Assembly: GCF_003002825.1 (NCBI RefSeq)
Contig: NZ_PVTE01000018.1
Location: 37,064 to 101,063, forward strand
Length of the DNA stretch: 64,000 nucleotides
Direction of reading: 5' to 3'
Source: Spirosoma oryzae
GTDB lineage: Bacteria > Bacteroidota > Bacteroidia > Cytophagales > Spirosomataceae
In this document: piece after piece, positions 31,793 through 39,898 of the stretch
Position numbering within the stretch: position 1 is the stretch's first letter
Layout: each line of letters starts with the position of its first letter
Notes under the pieces: generated by a model
What the model saw: the letters and a program-made list of their open reading frames with translations, nothing else
Told to the model about the DNA's origin: nothing
Databases searched by the model: none
Made by a program: the position numbers and the translations under genes

Positions 31793-33709
31793 ATGGAATT
31801 TCTAGCGACGCTATTCCACTACGCCCCCACGCCAATGGCTGTATTTCAGGGGGAGGATCGGCGCATTCAGCTGGCGAACCCCGCGTGGTGTCAATACTGG
31901 AATGTACGCGTCGCTCCGGTCGAAGGGTTATTGCTGACCGATGTACTGACAGCCGGGCAGGCTGCGCTCTATACGCAACTCCTGGATAGCGTAGGCGTTG
32001 CTGGACCGTCTGAAACGACGCGGACGATAACGGTTACCGTCGAGCGCGATGGCGAACTGGAAGAGCGGTACCTTCGGGTGGTGACCACGCTAACGCCCTC
32101 TCTGAGTCCGGTCTGCGTCGGAACCATCATCACGGACATTACGGAAACCGTGCAGGCGCAGCAACGAGCCGACAGACTGGCGCGTGAACAGGAAGTGCAT
32201 CGGTGGATGATGCGCGAAGCACTCGATAACTCGCCCGTTGCCATTGTGGTTGCCGGCAGTGTGCGTGACGAACGAACCGCCGAACTGATTGATTTTGAGT
32301 ATCGGCTGGCCAATAGGGAAACGAACCGACTCAGTAGCCTGCCCGAGGGTGAGGAACTGGTGGGCAGACGTATGCTCAGTACGTTTCCCGGCGATATCGA
32401 CTCGGGCGTATTCGACCAATTCAAGGCCGTGGTTGAAACGGGTGAGCCATTAGCCATCGAAACCCATTATCAACACGGTTCGATCGATAAGTGGTTTTAC
32501 ATACGGGTGGTCAAACACAGCGACGGATTCGTACAAACGACGCTCGATATTACGCCAGTGAAAGAAGCGGAAGCGGCTATCGAACAGCAGGCCGATCTAC
32601 TGCGGTCTATCCTGGATAATTCCCAGACCGCGATTTCGCTGCACAACGCCATCCGCGATCCGGTCACCCGGCAGGTAATCGACTTCAAAACGGTGCTGGC
32701 TAACAAACGGGCGCGTGAATCCTGGGGCGATAGAGTCGAGCAGTACATGAACCAGACGCTGCTGACACTGCGCCCCGAAGTCGCCGGAACACCAGAGTTC
32801 AATCGGTATGTGCAGGTCGTCGATAGCGGAGAACCGGCTCAGTTCGACCACGGGTTCGGCAGCAGGATGTACTCGATAAACGTAGCCCGGGCGGGCGATG
32901 GTATCGTGCTGTCGTCGGTAGATATTACCCGAGATCGACAGTATCAGCGGGAACTCGAACAGATCAACGCTGAATTGCGACGCTCGAACGAGGGTTTGCA
33001 GGCTTTTGCCTACATCGCCAGTCACGATTTGCAGGAACCGCTCCGCAAGATTACGGCCTTCAGCTCCATACTGACGAGTCAGTACGCCGATCAGCTGGAT
33101 GCGAGCGGACAAATGATCATCACGCGGATGCAGTTGGCGGCCGAGCGTATGTCGGCCCTGATTCGTGACCTGTTGGCCTACGCGCGCATTGGTAATCAGC
33201 ACACGTCGTTCAGCGCGGTTGATCTGACGCAATTAGTGAGAGACCTGCTCGATGATATGGAAATCACCATTCAGACGGCCGGGGCTACGGTCAAGGTTGA
33301 GCCGTTACCACAGCTGTGGGGTGATTCGGTTCAACTGCGGCAACTGATGCAGAATCTGCTCAGTAACGCCTTGAAATTCAAGCGGGACGATAGACCACCC
33401 GTCGTACAGATCAGCAGTGAACAGATACCCGTTAGTCAACTCCCGGCTACACTGCTTGCGTCGGTCAGGGCGACGCCGGCGTATTGGCTAATCCATGTTG
33501 CCGATAACGGAATTGGGGTTTCGCCGGAATACTACGAACGCATCTTTGAGGTCTTCCAACGACTGCACGGACGTAATCAGTACAGCGGTACCGGAATTGG
33601 CCTGGCCATTGTCCGGAAAGTGGCCGAACAGCATGGTGGGCTGGTAGTCGTAAAAAGCGAGCCCAACGTCGGCTCCACCTTTTCCATCTACCTACCCGTT
33701 ATTGAATGA
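31793..33709 (+). CDS. Soluble multi-PAS sensor histidine kinase
   Basis: A 638-aa kinase with no membrane helix. Three PAS-like domains (about 1-120, 135-260, 265-385) precede a HisKA domain with FAYIASHDLQEPLRKITAFS (His411). The HATPase domain has LMQNLLSNALKFKRDD (N box), IHVADNGIGVSPEYYERIF (G1) and SGTGIGLAIVRKVAEQHGG (G2). ATG 31793 is preferred to TTG 31787. There is no adjacent regulator, so it is an orphan kinase. Its kinase half is close to that of the protein at 39899-41974, suggesting duplication. Confidence 0.92.
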   Translation: MEFLATLFHYAPTPMAVFQGEDRRIQLANPAWCQYWNVRVAPVEGLLLTDVLTAGQAALYTQLLDSVGVAGPSETTRTITVTVERDGELEERYLRVVTTLTPSLSPVCVGTIITDITETVQAQQRADRLAREQEVHRWMMREALDNSPVAIVVAGSVRDERTAELIDFEYRLANRETNRLSSLPEGEELVGRRMLSTFPGDIDSGVFDQFKAVVETGEPLAIETHYQHGSIDKWFYIRVVKHSDGFVQTTLDITPVKEAEAAIEQQADLLRSILDNSQTAISLHNAIRDPVTRQVIDFKTVLANKRARESWGDRVEQYMNQTLLTLRPEVAGTPEFNRYVQVVDSGEPAQFDHGFGSRMYSINVARAGDGIVLSSVDITRDRQYQRELEQINAELRRSNEGLQAFAYIASHDLQEPLRKITAFSSILTSQYADQLDASGQMIITRMQLAAERMSALIRDLLAYARIGNQHTSFSAVDLTQLVRDLLDDMEITIQTAGATVKVEPLPQLWGDSVQLRQLMQNLLSNALKFKRDDRPPVVQISSEQIPVSQLPATLLASVRATPAYWLIHVADNGIGVSPEYYERIFEVFQRLHGRNQYSGTGIGLAIVRKVAEQHGGLVVVKSEPNVGSTFSIYLPVIE

Positions 33710-33828
33710 TAGAGTGATTGAGTGACAGAATTATTGAGTGATAGAATGATTGAATAAGCTGACGCGAAACACTCAATCATTCAATCATTCCGTCATTCAA
33801 CCATTCAATCATTCATTCAATTCATTGA
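33710..33828. repeat. TGATTGAA-unit inverted repeat
   Basis: ATTGAGTGATAGAATGATTG (33734 on) pairs with CAATCATTCAATCATTCCGTCA (33774 on). Both arms are chains of 7-8-base TGATTGAG/CATTCAAC units. The repeat begins at the kinase stop codon and ends at the stop codon of the convergent transglycosylase gene. Confidence 0.8.
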
Positions 33829-36070
33829 CCTGCTGGGCTTCGCGTTCGCGTCGTTTACGTTCGCGTCGTTCCTGCCGGAGCTGTTTGCGGGTTTTTACCG
33901 TGTCAGCCGGAACGGCTGCGTCGGTGGGCGGGGTTTCGGGCTGAACGGTGGGCTGCTGCGGTTCTTCAGTAGTCCGGTCCCGATTTCCTTTGAACAAGCG
34001 CCGGAAGAAGTTGCCGATACCCGTCCCGTCGCCATCTGCGTCGATATCGGGGTCAATCGGATCGACCATCAGACTATCCGACTGCATCAGCGTATCGACA
34101 GGTGGCAACTCCCGACGGAGTCCGGCACGGAGTCGAACATCGTAGAATCCGTACGCGCCCGAATCAGGAGCCGTCAGCCCGCGTTTCGCCATAATTCGAC
34201 CGATGATGCGGAAGTAGCCGCGTACGTTACGCACCTGTAGTCCACCACCCGGTACGAACCAGCTGAGCGCAGCTTTGGGGCGTGGTACGACGAAAGCCAG
34301 GAAGATACTTTCGCCCAATGACAGCTCAGACGGGCGTTTGGCAAAGTAATAGCGGGCGGCCTCGCCGATACCGTATATGTTGCGGCCCCACTCGATTATG
34401 TTCAGGTACACTTCGTACATCCGTTCTTTAGGTACGATGTGCTCATTCTCGATCAGCCAGACAATCAGAATCTCTTCGACTTTCCGGGACAGGGTTTTGT
34501 TGCGGTTCAGAAATACGTTCTTGACCAGCTGCATCGAAACCGTACTGGCCCCGCGCTTGAATGATTTCTCCTTGAAATTGGTCGCGATCGATACCCGGAA
34601 TGCTTTCTCGTTAAAGCCCTTGTGCGTGAAGAAGTTGTAATCTTCCGACGTCAGTAAGGCGTTGCGCAGATCGGGCGCTATCTCGTTGAGTGGTGTATAA
34701 TCGGGGTTTTCGGGACCGACGCGGATCGTACGGACAGGTTTATCCTTCTCGTAGGGCGTGTAGTCGAACGGTTTGTTAATGACGCTGAAGTCCGTGCGGC
34801 CCATCTTGAGAATGCGGAAGCCGTCGGGAGTCAGGCCGGAGTCGAACTTTACCGAGTCGGGCAGGGCCGTGTCGAACTGAAACGACAGATCGTACTTAAG
34901 CTTGCCTTCTACCTGCATGCCTTCGAGCGATTCGAACAGCCCCTGCGGAAACGAGTTGAACAGGGCCTGTGCGTTCAGCGGGTCGGTGTGCAGTTGTACG
35001 TTGTACTGTTTGCCGGAACCGGGCTGGCCTTCTGCCGCTGTCCGGTCGGGGAGGGTATACTTGACGAACGGCCGCGCACTGACCTGACCCAGTCGCAGGG
35101 TCGACGTACTGTCGATACCAACGTAGTTTTCGCCGACGAACAGCTTGGCCTCCATCGACGCCTGTGGTACCAGAACGTCGGTCCGGGCGATAGCCGGGTG
35201 ATTGACCCGCAGGTTCCGCACCGAGCCGGCTCCCTCCAGCCGGAACTCACCCCGCGACCGGTCGACGTCGCGCAGCTGACCCCGCAACGTATCGGCCTGA
35301 AGCAGCAGGTTGTATTTCTTTTGAATGTAGGCCAGTTCGAGCGGCTTGGGTCGACCGTCGGGCTGATTGGCGAACAGGGCCAGGTCGTACTCCCGGTCGG
35401 CGGGGTCGGCCGTCCCGTCGAGGTGCCAGATCGCTTCGTTGCCGTTCAGCAGAATGGTCGATTTAACCTGCTCATTATGAATGGTGGCCGTCTGCGTGAA
35501 TAGCCGAAGTGTGTCGTCGTTATCGATACCGACTACGTCCAGGTTCTTGACGTCGAGATCGTCGGGGATTTTCGACAGAACATTGTCGATCAGGTTTTCG
35601 GCGACGTCAGCCAGGTCAGTTTTGTGCCGGGTCGTTGTTGTCGTAGCCGTGGCCGTTGAATCTTTCCGGGAGCGAAGCAGGAAGTCAACGTTGGTCAGTG
35701 AGTCGCGCTTAACAACCTGAATCCGGGCGTTTTCCAGCGACATGGTCGACAGGCCAATCTTGCCGATGAGCAGCGGCCACAACCGGACCGACACTTCAAC
35801 CTGCTGAATGCGGGCCAGGCTGTCGCGATCCCGTGGAACGACGGAAATATTGCTGAAGGCGACGGAGGTAAGCCCCGTGAAATGAGCATCGCCAATTTTC
35901 AGGTCGAGGTTATAGTCCCGTTCAGCCTTGCGGGTAATCTTGGCGAGGGCCGTCTGAAGCAGACTTTCGCGTTTGGAAAAGGCGATGCCGACACCTACGC
36001 CCGCAATCAACAGTAGACTCAGAAGAATGCCCCCCGTAATGCGAAGGGCTGTACGTTGACGATCCGTCAT
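33809..36070 (-). CDS. AsmA-like / GT51 peptidoglycan glycosyltransferase
   Basis: A 753-aa membrane protein. It has one N-terminal membrane helix (about 8-30). An AsmA-like beta region (about 50-420) follows, with FTGLTSVAFSNISVVPRDRD and NARIQVVKRDSLTNVDFLL. Then comes a GT51 domain (about 440-640). GT51 hallmarks are LRNALLTSEDYNFFTHKGF (catalytic Glu in the TSED motif), KRGASTVSMQLVKNVFLNRN, RKVEEILIVWLIE and YLNIIEWGRNIYGIGEAARYYF. It lacks a transpeptidase domain, so it would only polymerise glycan strands. The last 80 residues are acidic, then Arg-rich. It is convergent with the kinase. Confidence 0.88.
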   Translation of the reverse strand: MTDRQRTALRITGGILLSLLLIAGVGVGIAFSKRESLLQTALAKITRKAERDYNLDLKIGDAHFTGLTSVAFSNISVVPRDRDSLARIQQVEVSVRLWPLLIGKIGLSTMSLENARIQVVKRDSLTNVDFLLRSRKDSTATATTTTTRHKTDLADVAENLIDNVLSKIPDDLDVKNLDVVGIDNDDTLRLFTQTATIHNEQVKSTILLNGNEAIWHLDGTADPADREYDLALFANQPDGRPKPLELAYIQKKYNLLLQADTLRGQLRDVDRSRGEFRLEGAGSVRNLRVNHPAIARTDVLVPQASMEAKLFVGENYVGIDSTSTLRLGQVSARPFVKYTLPDRTAAEGQPGSGKQYNVQLHTDPLNAQALFNSFPQGLFESLEGMQVEGKLKYDLSFQFDTALPDSVKFDSGLTPDGFRILKMGRTDFSVINKPFDYTPYEKDKPVRTIRVGPENPDYTPLNEIAPDLRNALLTSEDYNFFTHKGFNEKAFRVSIATNFKEKSFKRGASTVSMQLVKNVFLNRNKTLSRKVEEILIVWLIENEHIVPKERMYEVYLNIIEWGRNIYGIGEAARYYFAKRPSELSLGESIFLAFVVPRPKAALSWFVPGGGLQVRNVRGYFRIIGRIMAKRGLTAPDSGAYGFYDVRLRAGLRRELPPVDTLMQSDSLMVDPIDPDIDADGDGTGIGNFFRRLFKGNRDRTTEEPQQPTVQPETPPTDAAVPADTVKTRKQLRQERRERKRREREAQQVNELNE

Positions 36071-36129
36071 GCTTACACTAGTGATACGCGAAGGTAATAA
36101 ATAATGGTTGGCGACAACCAGTCTGTCGG

Positions 36130-36615
36130 TTAGCTGTTTGTTGGCAGACGCGGGTCGATAAAATAAGGGTCAATGGACAAAATAGAACACTGACTGCGGA
36201 GGGGATGTAGCGGATCGATCAGTACATTGCGCGAAGGCGACAAGGGTACTACCGTCGATGGTATAGCGATGCATAAGGAGTGGAAGTGCCGAAATTGCTG
36301 ATCCATAAAATGGGCTAGTGCTGTTGGCGCTATGTAGGGACTGTTCCAACCAACCGGCAGCTGCGTTGCGTCCAGTGACTGAACGGCGTTGTCGGGAATA
36401 CGGATTGTACATAGGATAAGGGGCGGTAAATCGGCCAGTGGTGTACCATCCAGATGAACCATGTATTCCAGAAAACAGAGTTCCGGCGTTGTGGCCGTGT
36501 AAACCAGCGGGCGACCCCGTACATTCCAGCGGCCACCCCGCAGTTGGGCACCAATACCATCAAGAATAGTATCCCGATGGCTGTCAGTCTGAATACGATA
36601 GACGATGCGTGCCAC
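36130..36615 (-). CDS. RES-domain toxin
   Basis: A 161-aa RES protein, named for conserved Arg, Glu and Ser. RGGRWNVRGRPLVYTATTPELCFLE contains the Arg and the Glu in GGRWN and ELCFLE. The Ser region is PSRNVLIDPLHP. RES toxins of the RES-Xre systems degrade NAD+ and arrest growth. The start codon GTG shares its first base with the antitoxin stop (TAGTG), so translation is coupled. The antitoxin precedes the toxin, the usual order. Confidence 0.88.
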   Translation of the reverse strand: MARIVYRIQTDSHRDTILDGIGAQLRGGRWNVRGRPLVYTATTPELCFLEYMVHLDGTPLADLPPLILCTIRIPDNAVQSLDATQLPVGWNSPYIAPTALAHFMDQQFRHFHSLCIAIPSTVVPLSPSRNVLIDPLHPLRSQCSILSIDPYFIDPRLPTNS

Positions 36616-37049
36616 TAGCTGAAGACACCGTATTCAATGCGCCCCAAAATGTCGTCGACGAGTTGAATGCCAGTTGAACTATCCAGTAAATCCAACGGTG
36701 AGTGGTTTTCCAGTAACGGTAACGGACGTCGTAGCCACCGGGTGAATTTTCCCGCATCCTGAAATACCGATGCGCCATAAATCGCCAACTGATCGAGAAT
36801 CAGAAGCCGTTCGGACGTTACGGGATCGAGCTTTCCCATTTTAGCCTGCCGATGAAAGGTAGCGACTGACTGATTGAGGAGACGAGCCATCTCCTTGTCA
36901 GAAACCGCTAATAGTCCAGCAACACGGCCTGCTTCTGTACCGGTTAGGCCCTGGCGGGACTGGTCGATTAATTGCAAGGGTGTGAGGGCGTTTCCCGCTA
37001 CTGAATACAAACTGGCTGGAGCTGTCATACCTGGTAACACGTTGATCAA
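36615..37049 (-). CDS. Xre/MbcA/ParS-type antitoxin (DUF2384)
   Basis: A 144-aa antitoxin. Residues 20-80 are the Xre-like part (IDQSRQGLTGTEAGRVAGLL and SDKEMARLLNQSVATFHRQAK). Residues 85-144 are the DUF2384 toxin-binding part (SERLLILDQLAIYGASVFQD, FTRWLRRPLPLLENHSPLDLL and IQLVDDILGRIEYGVF). It neutralises the RES toxin directly downstream and usually represses the operon. A second ATG-like start upstream (37080) lies in another frame. Confidence 0.9.
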   Translation of the reverse strand: MINVLPGMTAPASLYSVAGNALTPLQLIDQSRQGLTGTEAGRVAGLLAVSDKEMARLLNQSVATFHRQAKMGKLDPVTSERLLILDQLAIYGASVFQDAGKFTRWLRRPLPLLENHSPLDLLDSSTGIQLVDDILGRIEYGVFS

Positions 37050-37192
37050 ATGGTATCATTGAACTCATTTGATAGTACAATAACGCGCTTTTGATCGATG
37101 TAGTGCCTGCTTGCGTAAATTATCACTGGTAATCGCTCCGGATGCGGGTTTATTTCGGATTCTTACGGGCAAGAATCGTGCGCAGCGCATTG

Positions 37193-37645
37193 CTAAAAAT
37201 CGAGGTGACAGTTGGTCCAGCCATTATCGAAGCGGGTGCCGAACTGCTGGTAGAAACCGATGGCGGGCTCGTTCCAGTCGAGAACCTGCCACATCATACC
37301 CGTGCAGTGTGTCTCGCGGGCCGTCTCGACGGTTGCGTCGAGCAGGAGTTTACCGATGCCGTAGCCCCGGTATTCCTCCGTTACGATGATGTCTTCCAGG
37401 TACAGTCGTTTGCCTTTCCAGGTCGAGTAGCGGAAGTAGTACAGGGCCATACCGACGATTTTTTTCGACTCCGATTCTTCGGCCACGAGCAGACCATAGA
37501 GTGGGTTAGGGCCGAAGCCATCGAGCGCCATCTGTTCGACGGTGTTGGAAACCTGATCGGCAGCGCGTTCGTAAACGGCTAATTCAGTAACAAGCGCAAA
37601 AGCATCGGGGACGTCGGTAAGTTCACCGGGGCGGATAGAAATCAT
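37193..37645 (-). CDS. GNAT-family N-acetyltransferase
   Basis: A 150-aa acetyltransferase of the diamine/spermidine SAT-like subgroup. It starts ISIRPGELTDVPDAFALVTELAVYE, of which the first part is family-typical. KRLYLEDIIVTEEYRGYGIG is the strand-loop of motif A, with the acetyl-CoA binding RGYGIGKLL. WQVLDWNEPAIGFYQQFGT is motif B. The specific amine substrate is not known. Confidence 0.9.
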   Translation of the reverse strand: MISIRPGELTDVPDAFALVTELAVYERAADQVSNTVEQMALDGFGPNPLYGLLVAEESESKKIVGMALYYFRYSTWKGKRLYLEDIIVTEEYRGYGIGKLLLDATVETARETHCTGMMWQVLDWNEPAIGFYQQFGTRFDNGWTNCHLDF

Positions 37646-37654
37646 GAGAAGGGG

Positions 37655-37861
37655 AGTTGAATGGTTGTAAAGTTATAGAGTTGTAGAGTTGGTTAGTTGT
37701 AAAGTTGTAGAGTTGGTTAGTTGTAGAGTTGGCTAGTTGTAAAGTTATAGAGTTACGGTTCCCCGCCGGGCGTCCATCCGGCCGGTAGCCGCGCTAGGCA
37801 GTAACTTTACAACCCTACAACTTTACAACTCTTCAACTCTATAACCATTCAACTTTTCAAC
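37655..37861. repeat. Octamer-unit inverted repeat
   Basis: The left arm consists of about ten 8-base units of the GTTGTAGA/GTTGTAAA/GTTGGTTA type (37670-37750). The right arm (37801-37860) is CAACTTTACAAC/TCTTCAAC units, broadly complementary. A GC-rich tip (CCGCCGGGCGTCCATCCGGCCGG) sits between. It lies between the GNAT and RluD-like genes, both on the minus strand. Confidence 0.8.
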
Positions 37862-38891
37862 TATTTACCAATCCCCGCCATTTATCGAGGGCCGCCTGAA
37901 AATCGTCGGGTAGGGGGGAGTCGAACTGAAGCCATTGCTGCGTGCGGGGATGAACGAAGCCGAGTGATTTGGCGTGCAGCGCCTGCCGGGGCATCAGCTT
38001 GAACGCATTGTCGACGAATGCTTTGAAGCTGCCAACCGGTTGCCCGCGTAGTACGCGGTCGCCCCCGTACATAGCGTCGTTGAACAGTGGGTGACCGATG
38101 TGCTTGAAATGCGCCCGGATCTGATGCGTCCGGCCGGTTTCGAGATTACACTGCATCAGCGCCACGTAACGGAGCGGTTCCAGCGTTTTGTAGTGCGTAA
38201 CGGCCCATTTACCCTTGCTTTCGTCGTCGTAGATTGCCTGCACCTTGCGGTCTTTGGCGCTCCGGCCAATGTAACCCGTGATCGTCCCGTCGGCGGGGTC
38301 GGGGATGCCCCACACCAGCGCGTTGTACGTCCGTTCGATGCTGTGTTCGAAAAACTGTCGTGCCAGGTGCGTCATCGCGTACTCGGTCTTGGCGATCACC
38401 ATCAGTCCCGACGTGTCTTTGTCGATGCGGTGTACCAGCCCCGGCCGGATGGCTCCGTTACGCGTGGTCGGCAGGTGCTGAAAGTGATACACCAGCGCGT
38501 TGACCAGCGTACCATCCCAGTTACCGTGGGCGGGGTGGACGACCATACCGGCAACTTTATTGAGCACCAGCAGTTCGTCGTCTTCGAAAACAATGTCGAG
38601 CGGAATGTTTTCCGGCAGAATGTCGGTCTCGCGGGGTGGGTGGGGCAGCGAAACCGTGATGACGTCCAGCGGTTTGATGCGGTAACTGGCTTTGGTGGGC
38701 CGGTCGTTGACCCGCACGGATTCGACGTCGATACCGGCCTGAATTTTCGTCCGCGATGCATGGGGCAACCGATCCATCAGGAACCGGTCGACGCGCAGCA
38801 GGCCCTGCCCTTTGTCGACCACAATGCGGTGGTGTTCGTATAAATCGTCGTCTTCGGGTAAATCGTCGTCCAGGTCGGCCACCGCAGTCAT
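37857..38891 (-). CDS. RluA/RluD-family 23S rRNA pseudouridine synthase
   Basis: A 344-aa protein. An N-terminal S4 RNA-binding domain (about 30-95) has LRVDRFLMDRLPHASRTKIQ. The synthase domain has the catalytic motif HRIDKDTSGLMVIAKTE (Asp about residue 155), KVAGMVVHPAHGNWDGTLVN and LETGRTHQIRAHFKHIGHPL. The pattern is that of RluD, which modifies helix 69 of 23S rRNA. Assignment to RluD rather than RluC rests on the S4 domain and the HGNWDGTLVN block. It is divergent from the desulfhydrase gene. Confidence 0.92.
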   Translation of the reverse strand: MTAVADLDDDLPEDDDLYEHHRIVVDKGQGLLRVDRFLMDRLPHASRTKIQAGIDVESVRVNDRPTKASYRIKPLDVITVSLPHPPRETDILPENIPLDIVFEDDELLVLNKVAGMVVHPAHGNWDGTLVNALVYHFQHLPTTRNGAIRPGLVHRIDKDTSGLMVIAKTEYAMTHLARQFFEHSIERTYNALVWGIPDPADGTITGYIGRSAKDRKVQAIYDDESKGKWAVTHYKTLEPLRYVALMQCNLETGRTHQIRAHFKHIGHPLFNDAMYGGDRVLRGQPVGSFKAFVDNAFKLMPRQALHAKSLGFVHPRTQQWLQFDSPLPDDFQAALDKWRGLVNS

Positions 38892-38922
38892 TTTGGTTGA
38901 TATTTGCCAAAAATACGGCTTT

Positions 38923-39843
38923 ATGAACGAACTGGAACGGCAACTGCGCGATTTGGTCGGTCAGTCGCCCCTGACGGAGTTGACCGACCCCTTCCCCGAG
39001 CCTGTTCCGATCCGGCTACTGCTCAAGCGCGACGATCGGCTGCATCCGTTGGTGTCGGGTAATAAATGGCGGAAGTTAAAATATAACCTGCTCGCTGCCC
39101 GGCAGCAGGGGTACACCACGTTGCTGACGTTCGGCGGAGCGTATTCCAACCACCTCTACGCCGTTGCTGCCGCAGGGCAAACGTTTGGTTTTCAGACGAT
39201 CGGTGTCGTACGGGGGGATGAACTGGCGATGGCTCCGCGTAACCCTACACTGGCCCATTGTGAACAGATGGGTATGAACCTCCACTTCGTAAGCCGGGAC
39301 GACTACCGCCGAAAAGACGATCCGACGTATCGCGCAGCCCTGCTGAACCAGTTCGGACCGGCTTATATACTACCGGAGGGCGGCACTAATGAATTGGCCA
39401 TCCGGGGGACGGCTGAGGTCATTCCCGAACTGATCGCTCAGTTCGGCGCAGCTCCCGATTACGTCTGTTGCCCCGTCGGGACGGGGGGCACTGTGGCTGG
39501 GCTGGTGCAGGCTGTGAGAGCCGGTGCGCTCGAAACACAGGTGCTGGGCTTCTCGGCGGTCGGTGGCGCAACGGCTATACCGGGACTGCCGGATACTGAC
39601 CGGTACTGGCAGCTACTGCCGGCGTACACCTTCGGCGGTTACGCCCGTACGACACCGGAACTGCTGACCTTTATTCGCACGGTCGAACGGCGGACAGGCA
39701 TCCTGTTCGAGCAGGTGTATACCGGAAAAATGCTGTACGGCATCTATGCGCTGGCCCGGCAGGGTTTCTTCCCCGGCGGAGCGACCGTTGTTGCGGTTCA
39801 CACAGGTGGGTTACAGGGCCGTAGCCCGCTACTGGATGAGTAA
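38923..39843 (+). CDS. PLP-dependent D-cysteine desulfhydrase / ACC deaminase-like enzyme
   Basis: A 306-aa fold-type II PLP enzyme. HPLVSGNKWRKLKYNLLAA carries the Schiff-base lysine (K48). TLLTFGGAYSNHLYAVAAAG is the substrate/phosphate region. CCPVGTGGTVAGLVQA is the Gly-rich cofactor loop. Members deaminate 1-aminocyclopropane-1-carboxylate or desulfurate D-cysteine. Bacteroidota members of this length are mostly D-cysteine desulfhydrase-like, so the substrate remains open. ATG 38923 is chosen over in-frame 38812, which overlaps rluD-like. Confidence 0.88.
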   Translation: MNELERQLRDLVGQSPLTELTDPFPEPVPIRLLLKRDDRLHPLVSGNKWRKLKYNLLAARQQGYTTLLTFGGAYSNHLYAVAAAGQTFGFQTIGVVRGDELAMAPRNPTLAHCEQMGMNLHFVSRDDYRRKDDPTYRAALLNQFGPAYILPEGGTNELAIRGTAEVIPELIAQFGAAPDYVCCPVGTGGTVAGLVQAVRAGALETQVLGFSAVGGATAIPGLPDTDRYWQLLPAYTFGGYARTTPELLTFIRTVERRTGILFEQVYTGKMLYGIYALARQGFFPGGATVVAVHTGGLQGRSPLLDE

Positions 39844-39846
39844 GGT

Positions 39847-39889
39847 GTAGCCTGGACCGGTCCGCGCCACGGTGGCGAGTCTGGGCTAC
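39847..39889. repeat. Short REP pair, family A copy 4
   Basis: GTAGCCTGGACCGGTCC at the left and GAGTCTGGGCTAC at the right, with no core between them. This is a 43-base minimal version of the elements at 8644, 10727 and 19417. It lies between convergent genes. Confidence 0.6.
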
Positions 39890-39898
39890 AGACTACGC

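Noticed and set aside
38091..38843. 250-codon + strand frame opposite the RluD-like gene
   Set aside because: Antisense to a well-matched pseudouridine synthase.
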